Positions 17,435 to 26,080 are shown, numbered from the stretch's first letter. The stretch: 64,000 nucleotides of DNA from Janthinobacterium psychrotolerans (GCF_001677885.1 NZ_LOCQ01000049.1:62001-126000); one strand, 5' to 3'. Translations and numbers: made by a program. The notes: a model not told the origin generated them from the sequence alone.

Positions 17435-17464
17435 ATTATGCGACAACTGTCACACGACCTGCAA
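17435..17464 (-). promoter_or_regulatory. Sigma-70-type promoter of the blaI unit
   Basis: Reading leftward, TTGCAG (17464-17459) and CATAAT (17440-17435) are separated by 18 bases. The predicted start of transcription lies about 20 bases before the blaI start codon. BlaI operator 1 occupies the spacer between the two hexamers. Confidence 0.6.
17439..17454. promoter_or_regulatory. BlaI-type operator 1
   Basis: TGCGACA-AC-TGTCACA is an inverted repeat of seven-base arms (one mismatch) around a two-base spacer. BlaI/MecI/CopY operators have a TACA-N2-TGTA core; here the core is GACA-N2-TGTC with the same spacing. It lies between the -35 and -10 of the blaI promoter, where binding would block polymerase. 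Confidence 0.65.
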
Positions 17465-17472
17465 GCAGTTTC

Positions 17473-17488
17473 TGCGACAGATGTCACA
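17473..17488. promoter_or_regulatory. BlaI-type operator 2
   Basis: TGCGACA-GA-TGTCACA has the same arms as operator 1 and lies 34 bases away centre to centre, about three helical turns, so two repressor dimers could sit on the same face. It could also affect rightward transcription towards rhlE. Confidence 0.62.
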
Positions 17489-17673
17489 TATCCCGTTCAT
17501 AACATGCCAGCGTCTTGATCTGAATCAGTTACAGCACTTTTTGACTATGCTGTTATACTTCGCGCATGCGGCACATATGACCAGTCCCCTTGCCGCTGTC
17601 TTTCGACCCTAATCTGATTGCCTGCGACTGGCGCCTCCCGATGGCGACAGGCCGATCTCACAATAAAGTTACC

Positions 17674-19047
17674 ATGTCCTTTTCCTCCCTCGGATTGTCC
17701 GACGCTATCGTTCGTGCCGTTACCGAACACGGCTACACCGTACCGACCCCGATCCAGACCCAGGCGATTCCCGCCGTATTGGCTGGCGGCGACCTGCTGG
17801 CCGGCGCACAGACCGGTACCGGCAAGACGGCCGGCTTTACCCTGCCCGTGCTGCACCGCCTGTCGACCGACGCCAATGGCGCGGCGATCACCAGCAACAG
17901 CTCGACGCGCCCGATCCGCGCGCTGATCCTGGCGCCGACGCGCGAACTGGCGGCCCAGGTCGAAGAAAGCGTGCGCGCCTACAGCAAGTACACCAAGCTG
18001 AACTCGACCGTGATCTTCGGCGGCGTCGGCATCAACCCGCAAATCAAGCAACTCAAACATGGCGTCGACATCCTGGTGGCCACGCCGGGCCGTTTGCTCG
18101 ACCATATGGGCCAGGGCACGGTCGACCTGTCGAAAGTGGAAATCCTGATCCTCGACGAAGCCGACCGCATGCTGGACATGGGCTTTATCCGCGACATCAA
18201 GAAAGTGCTGGCGGTATTGCCGCCGAAACGCCAGAACCTGCTGTTTTCGGCCACCTTCTCGGAAGAGATCAAGGCCCTGGCCGATGGCCTGCTGAACAAG
18301 CCGGCCATGATCGAAGTGGCGCGCCGCAATTCGACCGTCGAAGTGATCAAGCAGAAGATCCATCCGGTCGACCGCGACAAGAAGCACCCGATGCTGTCCT
18401 ACCTGATCAAGTCGAACAACTGGACCCAGGTACTGGTATTTACCCGCACCAAGCACGGCGCCAACAAGCTGGTCGAGCAACTGGGCGCGGACGGCATCGG
18501 CGCGCTGGCGATCCACGGCAACAAGAGCCAGTCGGCGCGCACGCGCGCGCTGTCCGAGTTCAAGGACGGCACGCTGCAAGTGCTGGTGGCCACCGACATC
18601 GCCGCGCGCGGCATCGATATCGATCAGTTGCCACACGTCGTCAACTACGATCTGCCGAATATTCCGGAAGATTATGTGCACCGTATCGGCCGTACCGGCC
18701 GTGCCGGCGCCAAGGGCGAAGCCGTGTCGCTGGTCTGCGTGGATGAGCACGAAATGTTGAAAGACATCGAAAAGTTGATCAAGCAAACCCTGCCGCGCGA
18801 AGTCATCGAAGGCTTCGAGCCTGACCTGAACGCCCGCGCCCAGCCTGTGCAATTGCGCAGCGGCACCGGCGGCCACCGCAACAACAGCCGCGCGCCAGCC
18901 GGCGCCGTGGTGCGCGTGAAAACCGGCGGCGGCGGCGCCAAGCCACGCAGCGCCGGCCCATCGGGCGGTGGCGGTGGCGGCGGCAACCGCTCCGGCAATG
19001 CGCCGCGTTCGGCGGCTTCGCATCGTTCGGGCGGCCGCGGCCGCTAA
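17674..19047 (+). CDS. rhlE: DEAD-box RNA helicase RhlE
   Basis: The 457-aa product has the full DEAD-box set: Q motif [14 protein letters not shown]...[10 protein letters not shown], Walker [33 protein letters not shown], and [10 protein letters not shown]. The tail after residue about 380 is basic and Gly/Arg/Ser-rich with GGGGGG runs, as in RhlE-type helicases that act on ribosome assembly and RNA decay. The ATG at 17674 gives the usual N-terminus (MSFSSLGLS); its ribosome site is weak. A terminator follows. Confidence 0.9.
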   Translation: MSFSSLGLSDAIVRAVTEHGYTVPTPIQTQAIPAVLAGGDLLAGAQTGTGKTAGFTLPVLHRLSTDANGAAITSNSSTRPIRALILAPTRELAAQVEESVRAYSKYTKLNSTVIFGGVGINPQIKQLKHGVDILVATPGRLLDHMGQGTVDLSKVEILILDEADRMLDMGFIRDIKKVLAVLPPKRQNLLFSATFSEEIKALADGLLNKPAMIEVARRNSTVEVIKQKIHPVDRDKKHPMLSYLIKSNNWTQVLVFTRTKHGANKLVEQLGADGIGALAIHGNKSQSARTRALSEFKDGTLQVLVATDIAARGIDIDQLPHVVNYDLPNIPEDYVHRIGRTGRAGAKGEAVSLVCVDEHEMLKDIEKLIKQTLPREVIEGFEPDLNARAQPVQLRSGTGGHRNNSRAPAGAVVRVKTGGGGAKPRSAGPSGGGGGGGNRSGNAPRSAASHRSGGRGR

Positions 19048-19122
19048 GACCCGCCTGAAAGCTGCTGCGCGGGGCGCCATCACGCCCGCTCGCCACGCTT
19101 TGAGGCAGGGTCTCATGTAATG

Positions 19123-19158
19123 AAATGCGCTCTGCAACCTGGTTGCGAGCGCATTTTT
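19123..19158 (+). terminator. Intrinsic terminator after rhlE
   Basis: AAATGCGCTC pairs with GAGCGCATTT, with an inner GCAAC/GTTGC stem and one bulged base, followed by a T-run. It lies 75 bases after the rhlE stop. Confidence 0.8.
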
Positions 19159-19242
19159 TACGTCTGTACGATTGCTCAATCACAATACCAGTGCTGGCGC
19201 ACGCGGGGACAATGAACATCTTTTCCCTTCCTGGCCACCACC

Positions 19243-20013
19243 ATGTCCCGCCTGTCCTGCTTGTTTGCGCTATGCCTGTTGCTCGGTGGCTGCGCCACAC
19301 GCGCCGATCGCCTGCCCGCCACGCAGCAAGTGCTGGCGCTGGCCGACGACGCCCAAGTCCTGCAAGCCTTTGGCGAACTGGCGCTGCGCCACCGCGACAG
19401 CTACGAGCGCCTGCGGCCCTACCTGGACGAACAGCAGGACGCCAGCGAAAAACTGCTCGACCGGCAGCGCCGCGCCATGCATGCCGACGTGGCGCTGATC
19501 GAACTGGGCGTGGCGCAGTATTTGCAGGGCCTGGGCCAGCTGGCGCGCCAGGACCGTTTTGCGTTCACCAGCGAGATCAATGCGGCCGGCGTGGCGATCC
19601 GCGCCTGGCCAGCCACCGGCATCGATGACCGTGCGGTCACGGCCTACACCATCTTGCTGCGCCTGCTGGCGCGCATGCAGGGCGAAGCGGGCCAGCGCCA
19701 GCTGCTGGGCCAGCTGATGCGCGATGGCGATCCGGCGCTGCAGACGCTGGTGTCGACCTTGACCGGTTTGCTGCGCCTGTACGACAAGGCGGGCGACAAT
19801 GAGCGCGATATCGTGCTGGGCCTGCTGGAAACCGACATCGCCTTTGCCGACACGCCAGCGCAGCGCCTGCTGGCGGTGCTGGCGAAAACGGTACAGCAAA
19901 GCAAAATCGACGAATACCGCTTGTACGGCTTGCGCCATACCCTGGCGCAGCGGCAACTGGCGGCGCTGGCGCTGGAACATGCGCGCCTGGCCAGCCTGGG
20001 AGAATTGCCATGA
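19243..20013 (+). CDS. Helical lipoprotein, unknown function
   Basis: The 256-aa product begins with a lipoprotein signal ending in the lipobox LLGGC (Cys near 18). The rest is strongly helical, rich in Leu, Ala, Arg and Gln, with no domain I recognise. It overlaps the next gene by four bases, which implies translational coupling and a two-protein function. No regulatory site stands out; the distance from the rhlE terminator suggests its own promoter. Confidence 0.7.
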   Translation: MSRLSCLFALCLLLGGCATRADRLPATQQVLALADDAQVLQAFGELALRHRDSYERLRPYLDEQQDASEKLLDRQRRAMHADVALIELGVAQYLQGLGQLARQDRFAFTSEINAAGVAIRAWPATGIDDRAVTAYTILLRLLARMQGEAGQRQLLGQLMRDGDPALQTLVSTLTGLLRLYDKAGDNERDIVLGLLETDIAFADTPAQRLLAVLAKTVQQSKIDEYRLYGLRHTLAQRQLAALALEHARLASLGELP

Positions 20014-20456
20014 ACGAACGCCGCGAAGCCGCCCTCAGCAGCGCCATGCGCGTCGAACAGCTGGGCGACAGCCTGTCGCAGGCGGCTGCCGCCCTGCACG
20101 AGGCCGTGATGCGCGCCATTCGCAGGCGCGCCAGCCTGGGCCCGGCCGGCATTACCCAGGCCCAGGCGCAAGCCGTATTTGCGCTGGAAGTGGCGCTGCG
20201 CCAGCAGGCCAACGCCCTGTATGCCGATGCCGCCGGCCATATCATCACGGGACTGGGCACGGCCCAGCGCCAGCTGAGCGGCCTGCTCGATACGGTGCGC
20301 CAGCGCATCGCCCGCCACGACAACGTCAGTCACTGGATCAGCCTGGCAACGAGCTTGCTGAACCTGGGCCGCGCCGTGCTGGCGCGCAGTGCCGAACGGG
20401 TCTTGTCGACCCTGGCGACGGTGCGTGAACGGCTGCGCGAAGTTGCCGGCGATTGA
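20010..20456 (+). CDS. Helical protein coupled to upstream lipoprotein, unknown function
   Basis: The 148-aa product is almost all helix, Ala/Arg/Leu-rich, with no signal peptide and no known motif. The ATG overlaps the stop of the lipoprotein gene (ATGA). The pattern of heptads suggests coiled-coil pairing. A complex with the lipoprotein is possible only if one of them is misassigned in compartment, so the partnership remains uncertain. Confidence 0.6.
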   Translation: MNERREAALSSAMRVEQLGDSLSQAAAALHEAVMRAIRRRASLGPAGITQAQAQAVFALEVALRQQANALYADAAGHIITGLGTAQRQLSGLLDTVRQRIARHDNVSHWISLATSLLNLGRAVLARSAERVLSTLATVRERLREVAGD

Positions 20457-20611
20457 GTGCCATCAGGCGCCGGTGACGCCGCAAAGGCAAAGGGCAAGGC
20501 ATCGCTGCCCTGCCCCTTGCCTTGCCACCACGCCACTGCTGCGCTACTGCGCCGGCACCCGTCCGCCTCTGCGTGCGCACTGGATGCCGGGTCTCCTCCA
20601 CCACTGTAAAA

Positions 20612-21370
20612 CTAACTCATGTGCTGCCCGCCATTGATGGCGATATTGGCGCCCGTCACGAACGCCGCTTCATCGGACGCCAGGTAGGCCACCAGCGCCG
20701 CCACTTCGTCCGGTTCGCCCAGGCGCCCCAGCGGAATTTGCGGCAGGATTTTTTTGTCCATGATGTCCGCTGGCACGGCGGTGACCATCCGCGTGCGCAG
20801 GTAGCCGGGCGACACCGTATTGACGGTCACGCCATGGCGCGCCACTTCCAGCGCCAGCGACTTGGAAAAGCCGTGCACGCCGGCCTTGGCGGCCGCATAA
20901 TTGCACTGGCCAAAAGCGCCTTTCTGGCCGTTGACGGACGAGATATTGATAATGCGGCCCCAGCGGTGAAGCAGCATCGGCTCGATCACCTGCTTGCTCA
21001 TGTTGAACATGCTGTCGAGGTTGGTGCGCATCACCTCGCTCCAGTGCGCGCGCTCCATCTTGCGCATGCTCTGGTCGCGCGTGATGCCGGCATTGTTGAC
21101 CAGCACGTCGACGCGGCCGAACTGCTGCAGCACATGGCCCACGGCCGATGCGCAAGCGTCGAAATCGGTGACATCGGCGGCCAGCGCATGGAACTTGAAA
21201 TCCTCGGCGCGCTGCTCTTCCAGCCACTGCGCCACGCGCGGGTTGCCTGGCGTATGCATGGCCACCACGGCAAAGCCGGCGCCATGCAGGCGGCGGCACA
21301 GGGCCGTGCCCAGGCCACCCATGCCACCGGTCACCAGCGCCACCCTTGGTTCCGCCGATTGTTCCGTCAT
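20612..21370 (-). CDS. phaB: Acetoacetyl-CoA reductase (PhaB-type SDR)
   Basis: The 252-aa product is a classical short-chain dehydrogenase: nucleotide loop TGGMGGLG, NNAG in VLVNNAGITRD, catalytic Ser in ISSVNGQKGAFGQ, and Tyr/Lys in NYAAAKAG. The ISSVNGQKGAFGQCNYAAAKAG context and the C-terminus GANIAINGGQHM are typical of PhaB, which reduces acetoacetyl-CoA to (R)-3-hydroxybutyryl-CoA with NADPH for PHA synthesis. The ATG at 21370 has AGGAGG eight bases upstream. It is divergent from a universal stress protein gene. No phaC or phaA is in the window. Confidence 0.88.
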   Translation of the reverse strand: MTEQSAEPRVALVTGGMGGLGTALCRRLHGAGFAVVAMHTPGNPRVAQWLEEQRAEDFKFHALAADVTDFDACASAVGHVLQQFGRVDVLVNNAGITRDQSMRKMERAHWSEVMRTNLDSMFNMSKQVIEPMLLHRWGRIINISSVNGQKGAFGQCNYAAAKAGVHGFSKSLALEVARHGVTVNTVSPGYLRTRMVTAVPADIMDKKILPQIPLGRLGEPDEVAALVAYLASDEAAFVTGANIAINGGQHMS

Positions 21371-21534
21371 CTCGTCTCCCTCCTGCATTATTTTTCTGAG
21401 TGGGATCCAAGTGTAGGAGCAGTTTTTGTCCAAGACTTTGCGCAAGATCAAAGGCTCAGCCTGGTACAGCCGTGCGCAGTCACCTTGGTGGTCTGTGCCA
21501 GAATGGAGGCCAGTTCTGATTGAAAGGCCAGCTC

Positions 21535-22410
21535 ATGACTTATAAAACCGTGTTGCTCCATATCGATGACGGCGCCGGGCGCGATACGCGCATTGCGCTG
21601 GCGGCCAGCGTGGCGCAAGCCTGCGGCGGCCACCTGACGGGCGTGGCCCTGACCGGTGTCTCGCGCCTGCTGTACCAGCACCAGCCCGACCTGGACGCCG
21701 ATCCCAACCTGTCGCTGCACCTCAATTTCTTGCGCGAACGCGCAGCGCGCGCGCTCGATGGTTTCGAACAGCAGGCCAGCAGTGCGGGCGTGGCGTCGTT
21801 CGAACAGCGCGTGGTCGACGACGAAGCGGCCGGCGGCATCAGCCTGCTGGCGCGCTATGCCGACCTGGTGGTGATCAGCCAGTACAACGCGGCCGACAAA
21901 TCGCCATCGGTGATGCGCGACTTCCCCGCCTATGTCTTGCTGCATTCGGGCAAGCCAGTGCTGATCGTGCCGCACGCGCTGTCGCAGGCGCAGCTGACCG
22001 GGCCGCACCACCCGGCGGCGGCGCGCAATGTGCTGGTATCGTGGAATGGCAGCAAGGAAGCGAGCCGCGCCGTGAGCGCCGCCCTGCCGCTGCTGCAACG
22101 CGCGGGCCAGGTGCATGTGGCCGTGTTCGACGCCCAGCTGCACGCGGCCGAGCATGGCGACCAGCCGGGCGCGGACCTGCTGCAATACCTGGCGCGCCAC
22201 GGCGTGCAGGCGAAATTGCTGTTACTGGACGGTGGCGCCACGCGGCGCGGCGATATCGGCGAGGCCTTGCTGACGCAGGTGTCCGAACTATCGGCTGATC
22301 TGCTGGTGATGGGCGCCTACGGCCACTCGCGCCTGCGCGAAACCATCCTCGGCGGCGTCACGCGCACGGTGCTGCACAGCATGACGATCCCCGTGCTGAT
22401 GGCGCACTGA
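21535..22410 (+). CDS. Universal stress protein, UspA family (tandem)
   Basis: The 291-aa product is about twice a single Usp domain. The N-terminal half begins YKTVLLHIDDGAGRDTRIALAASVA; the C-terminal half begins NVLVSWNGSKEASRAV and ends LLVMGAYGHSRLRETILGGVTRTVL...IPVLMAH, which carries the G-x2-G-x9-G ATP-binding signature. Such proteins act in the cytosol under starvation or low oxygen. The ATG at 21535 has AAAGG seven bases upstream. The gene is divergent from phaB. Confidence 0.88.
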   Translation: MTYKTVLLHIDDGAGRDTRIALAASVAQACGGHLTGVALTGVSRLLYQHQPDLDADPNLSLHLNFLRERAARALDGFEQQASSAGVASFEQRVVDDEAAGGISLLARYADLVVISQYNAADKSPSVMRDFPAYVLLHSGKPVLIVPHALSQAQLTGPHHPAAARNVLVSWNGSKEASRAVSAALPLLQRAGQVHVAVFDAQLHAAEHGDQPGADLLQYLARHGVQAKLLLLDGGATRRGDIGEALLTQVSELSADLLVMGAYGHSRLRETILGGVTRTVLHSMTIPVLMAH

Positions 22411-22416
22411 TGCGCT

Positions 22417-22785
22417 TCATTCGCCGGACTGCCAGGTCTGCGCGCGGATCTTGGCCACCTGGCGCTGCGCCAGCCATTGCCACAGCTGCAGCGCGTCGTC
22501 CTGGCGCAACGCCGTCATGCGGCGCGGACTGGCCAGGGCGATTTCGCAATCGCGGTCCGACCATTCCTCGAAAGTGACTTCGCCACCGCTAGCCACCTCG
22601 ACCTGATACATCAGGCCGTCGTCGTAGCCGAAACGCAGCATGGCGCTGGCCGTGCCGCCGTCGGCGCCATGGCCACTGCCGGCGTCGCGGTAAACCTGGT
22701 CCAGCGCTTCGGCCAGCTGGGTCGGCGTGGGGGCGCTGATGTTGCGCCCGTCGGGCCGGGTAAGAATGAACCATGCTTGTGTCAT
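22417..22785 (-). CDS. Hypothetical cytosolic protein
   Basis: The 122-aa product (MTQAWFILTRPDGRNIS...) is acidic, has no signal peptide, and contains a central strand-rich part (GLMYQVEVASGGEVTFEEWSD). No family is recognised. The ATG at 22785 follows an AGGGG site. It is convergent with the usp gene, only six bases apart, without a terminator between them. An isolated CGTACA half-site of the Crp-type box lies 27 bases upstream (22812-22817). Confidence 0.6.
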   Translation of the reverse strand: MTQAWFILTRPDGRNISAPTPTQLAEALDQVYRDAGSGHGADGGTASAMLRFGYDDGLMYQVEVASGGEVTFEEWSDRDCEIALASPRRMTALRQDDALQLWQWLAQRQVAKIRAQTWQSGE

Positions 22786-22952
22786 GACGCGCCCCTATCC
22801 ATACTTGTTAGCGTACAACTGGCAAGATGGCGGACAGCAACGGCGATCCAGGCAACTCTGGCGCATGGGAACCATCCCTGTCGGCACTATTTCGATTAAT
22901 AGTAACAGGGTTCACGGTGCGCAAGCGCGGCGCGCTTTTATTTATCGCCGCG

Positions 22953-23528
22953 TCAAGCCACGCGCACGGGGATGCTGAGCGGGTCGAAGTCTTCCCAGTC
23001 GCCATTGACGATATGGCCTTCGGCCTGCTCGATGTTCTGCGCGCCCAGCTGGCGCAAGGTGGCCAGCGCCCGCTCGCCGTCCTCGTCGCCGCCGACAGCC
23101 ACGGCGATCATCATGCCGGGCTGGCGCGGACGGCGCAGGTTTTCATGCGGGCCGCCTTCGCCCGGCGCCACCTCTTCGGACTCGCCGGCGCCCTTCATTT
23201 TGTTAAAACTGTACAAGGAGCCGACGTGGGCGCCGACCAGCGCCCCCACCACCGGGCCGAGCGGGCCGGTCGCCAGCACGGTGGCCGCGCCGACGCCGGC
23301 GCCGACCGCCGCACCGACGGCGGCGCCTTCGGCCACGCCTTCCGGCGTTTCCCTGGCGCCCGGCGACATGTCGCGGTCGCCACCGAGTTCGTGCAGGTCA
23401 TGCTGGCCTGGCTGGTTGACAAAGAAGGCGCTGATGCGGCTGTCGGGAAAGCCGGCCCGGACCAGCGCCGCGCGCGCCGCGTCGACTTCGTCCTGTAACT
23501 GGAAATGCCCTGCAAGAATACGTGCCAT
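22953..23528 (-). CDS. Glycine-zipper stress-type protein
   Basis: The 191-aa product has a N-terminal segment (MARILAGHFQLQDEVDAARAAL...) and a C-terminal segment (MMIAVAVGGDEDGERALATLRQLGAQ) that look like two small alpha/beta folds, separated by a glycine-zipper membrane-like stretch (AAVGAAVGAGVGAATVLATGPLGPVVGALVG, residues about 70-105). This layout is seen in general stress proteins that affect membranes. The ATG at 23528 has AGGAG seven bases upstream. An 11/12 TGTACG-N4-CGTACA box lies 81 bases upstream, so it belongs to the proposed Crp/Fnr regulon. Confidence 0.68.
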   Translation of the reverse strand: MARILAGHFQLQDEVDAARAALVRAGFPDSRISAFFVNQPGQHDLHELGGDRDMSPGARETPEGVAEGAAVGAAVGAGVGAATVLATGPLGPVVGALVGAHVGSLYSFNKMKGAGESEEVAPGEGGPHENLRRPRQPGMMIAVAVGGDEDGERALATLRQLGAQNIEQAEGHIVNGDWEDFDPLSIPVRVA

Positions 23529-23608
23529 GATGGTTCTCCTGGTCGCTGGTCGATGATAGGCGCGCAGGCGCCACCATGCATAGCGTGCGCCTGCGGCCCG
23601 ATCGCGAC

Positions 23609-23624
23609 TGTACGCTTGCGCACA
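23609..23624 (-). promoter_or_regulatory. Crp/Fnr-type box (11/12) upstream of the 22953-23528 gene
   Basis: TGTACG-CTTG-CGCACA. Scored against TGTACG-N4-CGTACA it has one mismatch. The hexamer 21 bases downstream is CACGCT, a poor -10, so the promoter assignment is weaker than for other boxes. Confidence 0.65.
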
Positions 23625-23671
23625 CTGCCGGAACAATCAACGCAGGCGTCAAGGCCCGCAATATCGTCTTG

Positions 23672-24541
23672 TCATTGCGCGGCGTAGTTTGAAAATGGCG
23701 AATGCATCTGCTGCGGTTCGGTGGGCGGCTCGGCCCAGTCGCGCGGATCGACCTTGTAAAACTTGAGAAACTCGCCATACAGCTCGCCATGATGCTCGGC
23801 CATCTGGTACGGTTTTTCAAAAAACGTTTCGGTGGCGACGGCAAAGAACTCGGCCGGATTGGTGGCGCCGTAATGGTCCATCACGCTGTGCTGGTGGTAG
23901 ATGGCGTCGTGGCGCAGATTGTCGAAGTCGCGCGACAGCACCGTGGCCCAGCTGCGGTAGCTGGTCACATTGGGCAAGTACGGCGCGCCATTGGCGGCGC
24001 CCGATTCGCTGTCGAGCTGGTGGGCGAACTCATGCAGCACCACGTTCTGGCCGTCGGTCCAGTCGGCGGCGCCGCGCTGCACATGGTCCCAGGCCAGCAC
24101 CACCCGGCCATCGCCCCACGATTCACCGAGCAGGCCATTGGCCGACGGCGTGACCACGCCGCCCGGCCCCACTTCATCGCGCGTGACGACAAATTCGTTG
24201 GGGTAGACCAGGATCGTGTCGAGCTCGGGATAAACCAGGGTGTCGCGGTTGAGCAGCAGCAAGCACGCCTGGCCAGCGATGGTATGGCGCATCTCGTCGG
24301 TGATCTCCAGGCCGCCGCAGCCGACAAACTTTTTCTGATACAAAAACTGCACCACCAGCCGCTGCAATTGCTGCTGCAGCGGCGCCGGCATATGGCGATA
24401 GACGGGGATATTGCCTTCAATAATGGCCAGCGCGGCCGCTGACAGCGGGCGCGACAAGGCGCGCTTCAAACGCCAGCCGGGCAGCCACAGCGACAGCACG
24501 ATGGCGATGGTGACGAGGGCTAGCCACAGCAAAGGGTTCAT
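23672..24541 (-). CDS. mtfA: MtfA-type zinc peptidase (family M90)
   Basis: The 289-aa product has one N-terminal membrane segment (PLLWLALVTIAIVLSLWLPG) and the M90 core: HEFAHQLD (HExxH near residue 170), the downstream Glu-containing segment NPAEFFAVATETFF, and YPNEFVV. In enterobacteria MtfA interacts with the Mlc repressor and has aminopeptidase activity; the Mlc link need not apply here. The ATG at 24541 is chosen because it starts right at the membrane segment; the ribosome site is weak and an upstream GTG exists. Confidence 0.83.
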   Translation of the reverse strand: MNPLLWLALVTIAIVLSLWLPGWRLKRALSRPLSAAALAIIEGNIPVYRHMPAPLQQQLQRLVVQFLYQKKFVGCGGLEITDEMRHTIAGQACLLLLNRDTLVYPELDTILVYPNEFVVTRDEVGPGGVVTPSANGLLGESWGDGRVVLAWDHVQRGAADWTDGQNVVLHEFAHQLDSESGAANGAPYLPNVTSYRSWATVLSRDFDNLRHDAIYHQHSVMDHYGATNPAEFFAVATETFFEKPYQMAEHHGELYGEFLKFYKVDPRDWAEPPTEPQQMHSPFSNYAAQ

Positions 24542-24677
24542 GCTGGCATCCGGCTCGGGCAAGTGGAACACAGGTGGGCGAAATCAGGCACGGCAGGAAC
24601 TCCTGGTTGAGGCAGTCCAGCCAAGATGGGGCTGATTGCCATCTTTTCAATCGCCGCACAACACGCCGCCACCATGC

Positions 24678-24703
24678 AAAAAGCCGGGCATCAACCCGGC
24701 TTT
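24678..24703 (-). terminator. Intrinsic terminator of the winged-helix gene
   Basis: AAAGCCGGG and CCCGGCTTT around a six-base loop, with five A upstream (T-run on the minus strand). It lies 82 bases after the stop of the leftward 24785-25423 gene. Confidence 0.8.
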
Positions 24704-24784
24704 GTTACTACGCATCGCAATGATAGTGGTAGTTACTCTCATTACGCCGCCGGCAGGCCACAAGGCCCGTCCGGCGTGCAGCCC

Positions 24785-25423
24785 TTATGCCTCGCTTTTT
24801 TGCTGTGGCGCGCCGAACAGGGCGGCAACCAGCGGATCGCGCGTGACCGGACCACGGTTGACGCGGATCGCGTAATGCGTGTCATCGGCCAGGATGTGGA
24901 AGTGACGGCCGCTGCCTGCCATGCTCTGCTCGCGCAGGCCCGGACGATCCTTGCGCGGTGGCGCGCCTTCGCGTTTTGGCTGGACGATGGCGGCCAGGAA
25001 AGCACGCACGCGCTCAGGGTCGGGGGTCAGCTGGTACACGGCCTTGCCCAGGTAGGTGGCCGTGCCTTCGATATAGCGCGCCAGTTCGATCACGCCCGCT
25101 TCGCGCAGGTCGCGGATGTATTTGCGGGCGCCGGACGGCGAGAATTTCAGGAACCAGGCGATTTCGTCAGCCAGCATTTCGTGCATCGACAGTTCGCCGA
25201 TCAGCTTTTGCATGTTTTCAATACGGCGCAGCGTGGCCGAGGTGGAACGTACGCGCTCGATGGGAGCCATGGAAATCGGGTTCATGCGCTCCGGGGGGAT
25301 CGGGGCCGCACGCTCTACCATTGCCATTGAGGAGCCCTTTTGGGATCCCATTTGGGATCCACGAAGTTCCTGGTGCGCTGCCTTCATTTCGCTCTTCACG
25401 TGAGACTGGGTCATTGCATGCAT
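24785..25423 (-). CDS. Winged-helix DNA-binding protein, unknown family
   Basis: The 212-aa product has a Met/Ser/Gln-rich, probably disordered N-terminus (about 1-55) with a GSQMGSQKGSS repeat. A helix-turn-helix-like core follows: MHEMLADEIAWFLKFSPSGARKYIRDLREAGVIELARYIEGTATYLG, about residues 78-125, with the look of a winged-helix regulator. The C-terminus is basic then neutral, ending FGAPQQKSEA. The ATG at 25423 has AAGGAG seven bases upstream. A Crp/Fnr-type box (10/12) lies in its leader, so it may be a second-tier regulator in that regulon. Family not recognised. Confidence 0.68.
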   Translation of the reverse strand: MHAMTQSHVKSEMKAAHQELRGSQMGSQKGSSMAMVERAAPIPPERMNPISMAPIERVRSTSATLRRIENMQKLIGELSMHEMLADEIAWFLKFSPSGARKYIRDLREAGVIELARYIEGTATYLGKAVYQLTPDPERVRAFLAAIVQPKREGAPPRKDRPGLREQSMAGSGRHFHILADDTHYAIRVNRGPVTRDPLVAALFGAPQQKSEA

Positions 25424-25834
25424 TTGAATACTCCTTGTAAACGATTGCCGGTAGCCTGAATTGCTGAGTACCTGGTGTGTGCCAGGAAATCACTAATTCC
25501 AGACGTCTGACCAAAGAATGCCCGTCTGGGCGATCTCGGTCTGTGCGTTAACGAACATTAGTGAGCAGTAAGATCAAGAAAGTTAAAAATATTTCTGTGC
25601 GGAACTAAATGCGATGATTTTCTTGTCTTCCGTCTGAAACCAGTATGGCGTTTTCATTCCCTGCTGAACGTGCGATGGCGAACAGATACATCAACTGCCT
25701 TGACATAAAATCAAGCTGATCGTCAGGCACACATCTGTTGCACTGCCTGGCGCCCAAGCTCGATGACTGGCACGGCCCCTGCCTGTAGATGAACCAGCCA
25801 GCATCTTCCAACCCGACTTTGCAAAGGAATCATC
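25424..25834. other. 411-base intergenic region between divergent genes
   Basis: The region contains the Crp/Fnr-type box at 25542-25557, a CCTGG/CCAGG hairpin at 25471-25486 and a ten-base palindrome CAGACGTCTG at 25500-25509, all in the leader of the leftward winged-helix gene. From 25560 to 25834 it is AT-richer than the surroundings and should hold the promoter of the rightward lipoprotein gene; no clear ORF is seen. Confidence 0.55.
25542..25557 (-). promoter_or_regulatory. Crp/Fnr-type box (10/12) upstream of the winged-helix gene
   Basis: TGTGCG-TTAA-CGAACA, with the same arms as the box at 57464. A -10-like CATTCT (25520-25515) begins 21 bases downstream on the minus strand, giving a leader of about 85 bases. 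Confidence 0.65.
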
Positions 25835-26080
25835 ATGATGAAAATGCCTTATCTGCTGGCCGCCACGGCCCTGATCAGTCTCTCCGCGTGCAAGAAACCC
25901 GCCGACGCACCGATGCCGGAAGCGGCGCCACCGGCCACCGCACCGGCCGTGACACCAGCCCCGGTCGATCCGGCCGCGCCCGCCACCACGCCTGAAACGG
26001 CGCCTGGCGTGACCCCGGCACCGCTGACCGATCCAGCCACCACGCCGGCCGTGCCACCAGCCACGCCGCCGGCCAAGTAA
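25835..26080 (+). CDS. Small Pro/Ala/Thr-rich lipoprotein
   Basis: The 81-aa product starts with a lipoprotein signal ending in LSAC (Cys at 20). The mature part is a low-complexity Pro/Ala/Thr chain (PAVTPAPVDPAAPATTPETAP...), probably extended and perhaps spanning the periplasm. The tandem ATG at 25835 has AAGGA six bases upstream. It is the only gene between the winged-helix gene and the ABC operon and has its own terminator at 26171-26202. Function unknown. Confidence 0.75.
   Translation: MMKMPYLLAATALISLSACKKPADAPMPEAAPPATAPAVTPAPVDPAAPATTPETAPGVTPAPLTDPATTPAVPPATPPAK

Noticed and set aside
20461..20530. Possible terminator downstream of phaB made of GGCAAGG-type repeats
   Set aside because: The arms pair at only about 12 of 16 positions and no T-run follows on the minus strand.
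21438..21451. TTGCGCAAGATCAA, resembling an FNR/Anr box between phaB and the usp gene
   Set aside because: One half-site is perfect but the other has two mismatches, and no fitting -10 lies at the expected distance for either gene.
22802..22817. CGTACA half-site upstream of the 22417-22785 gene
   Set aside because: Only 8 of 12 positions match the box, and it is too close to the start codon for the class II arrangement.
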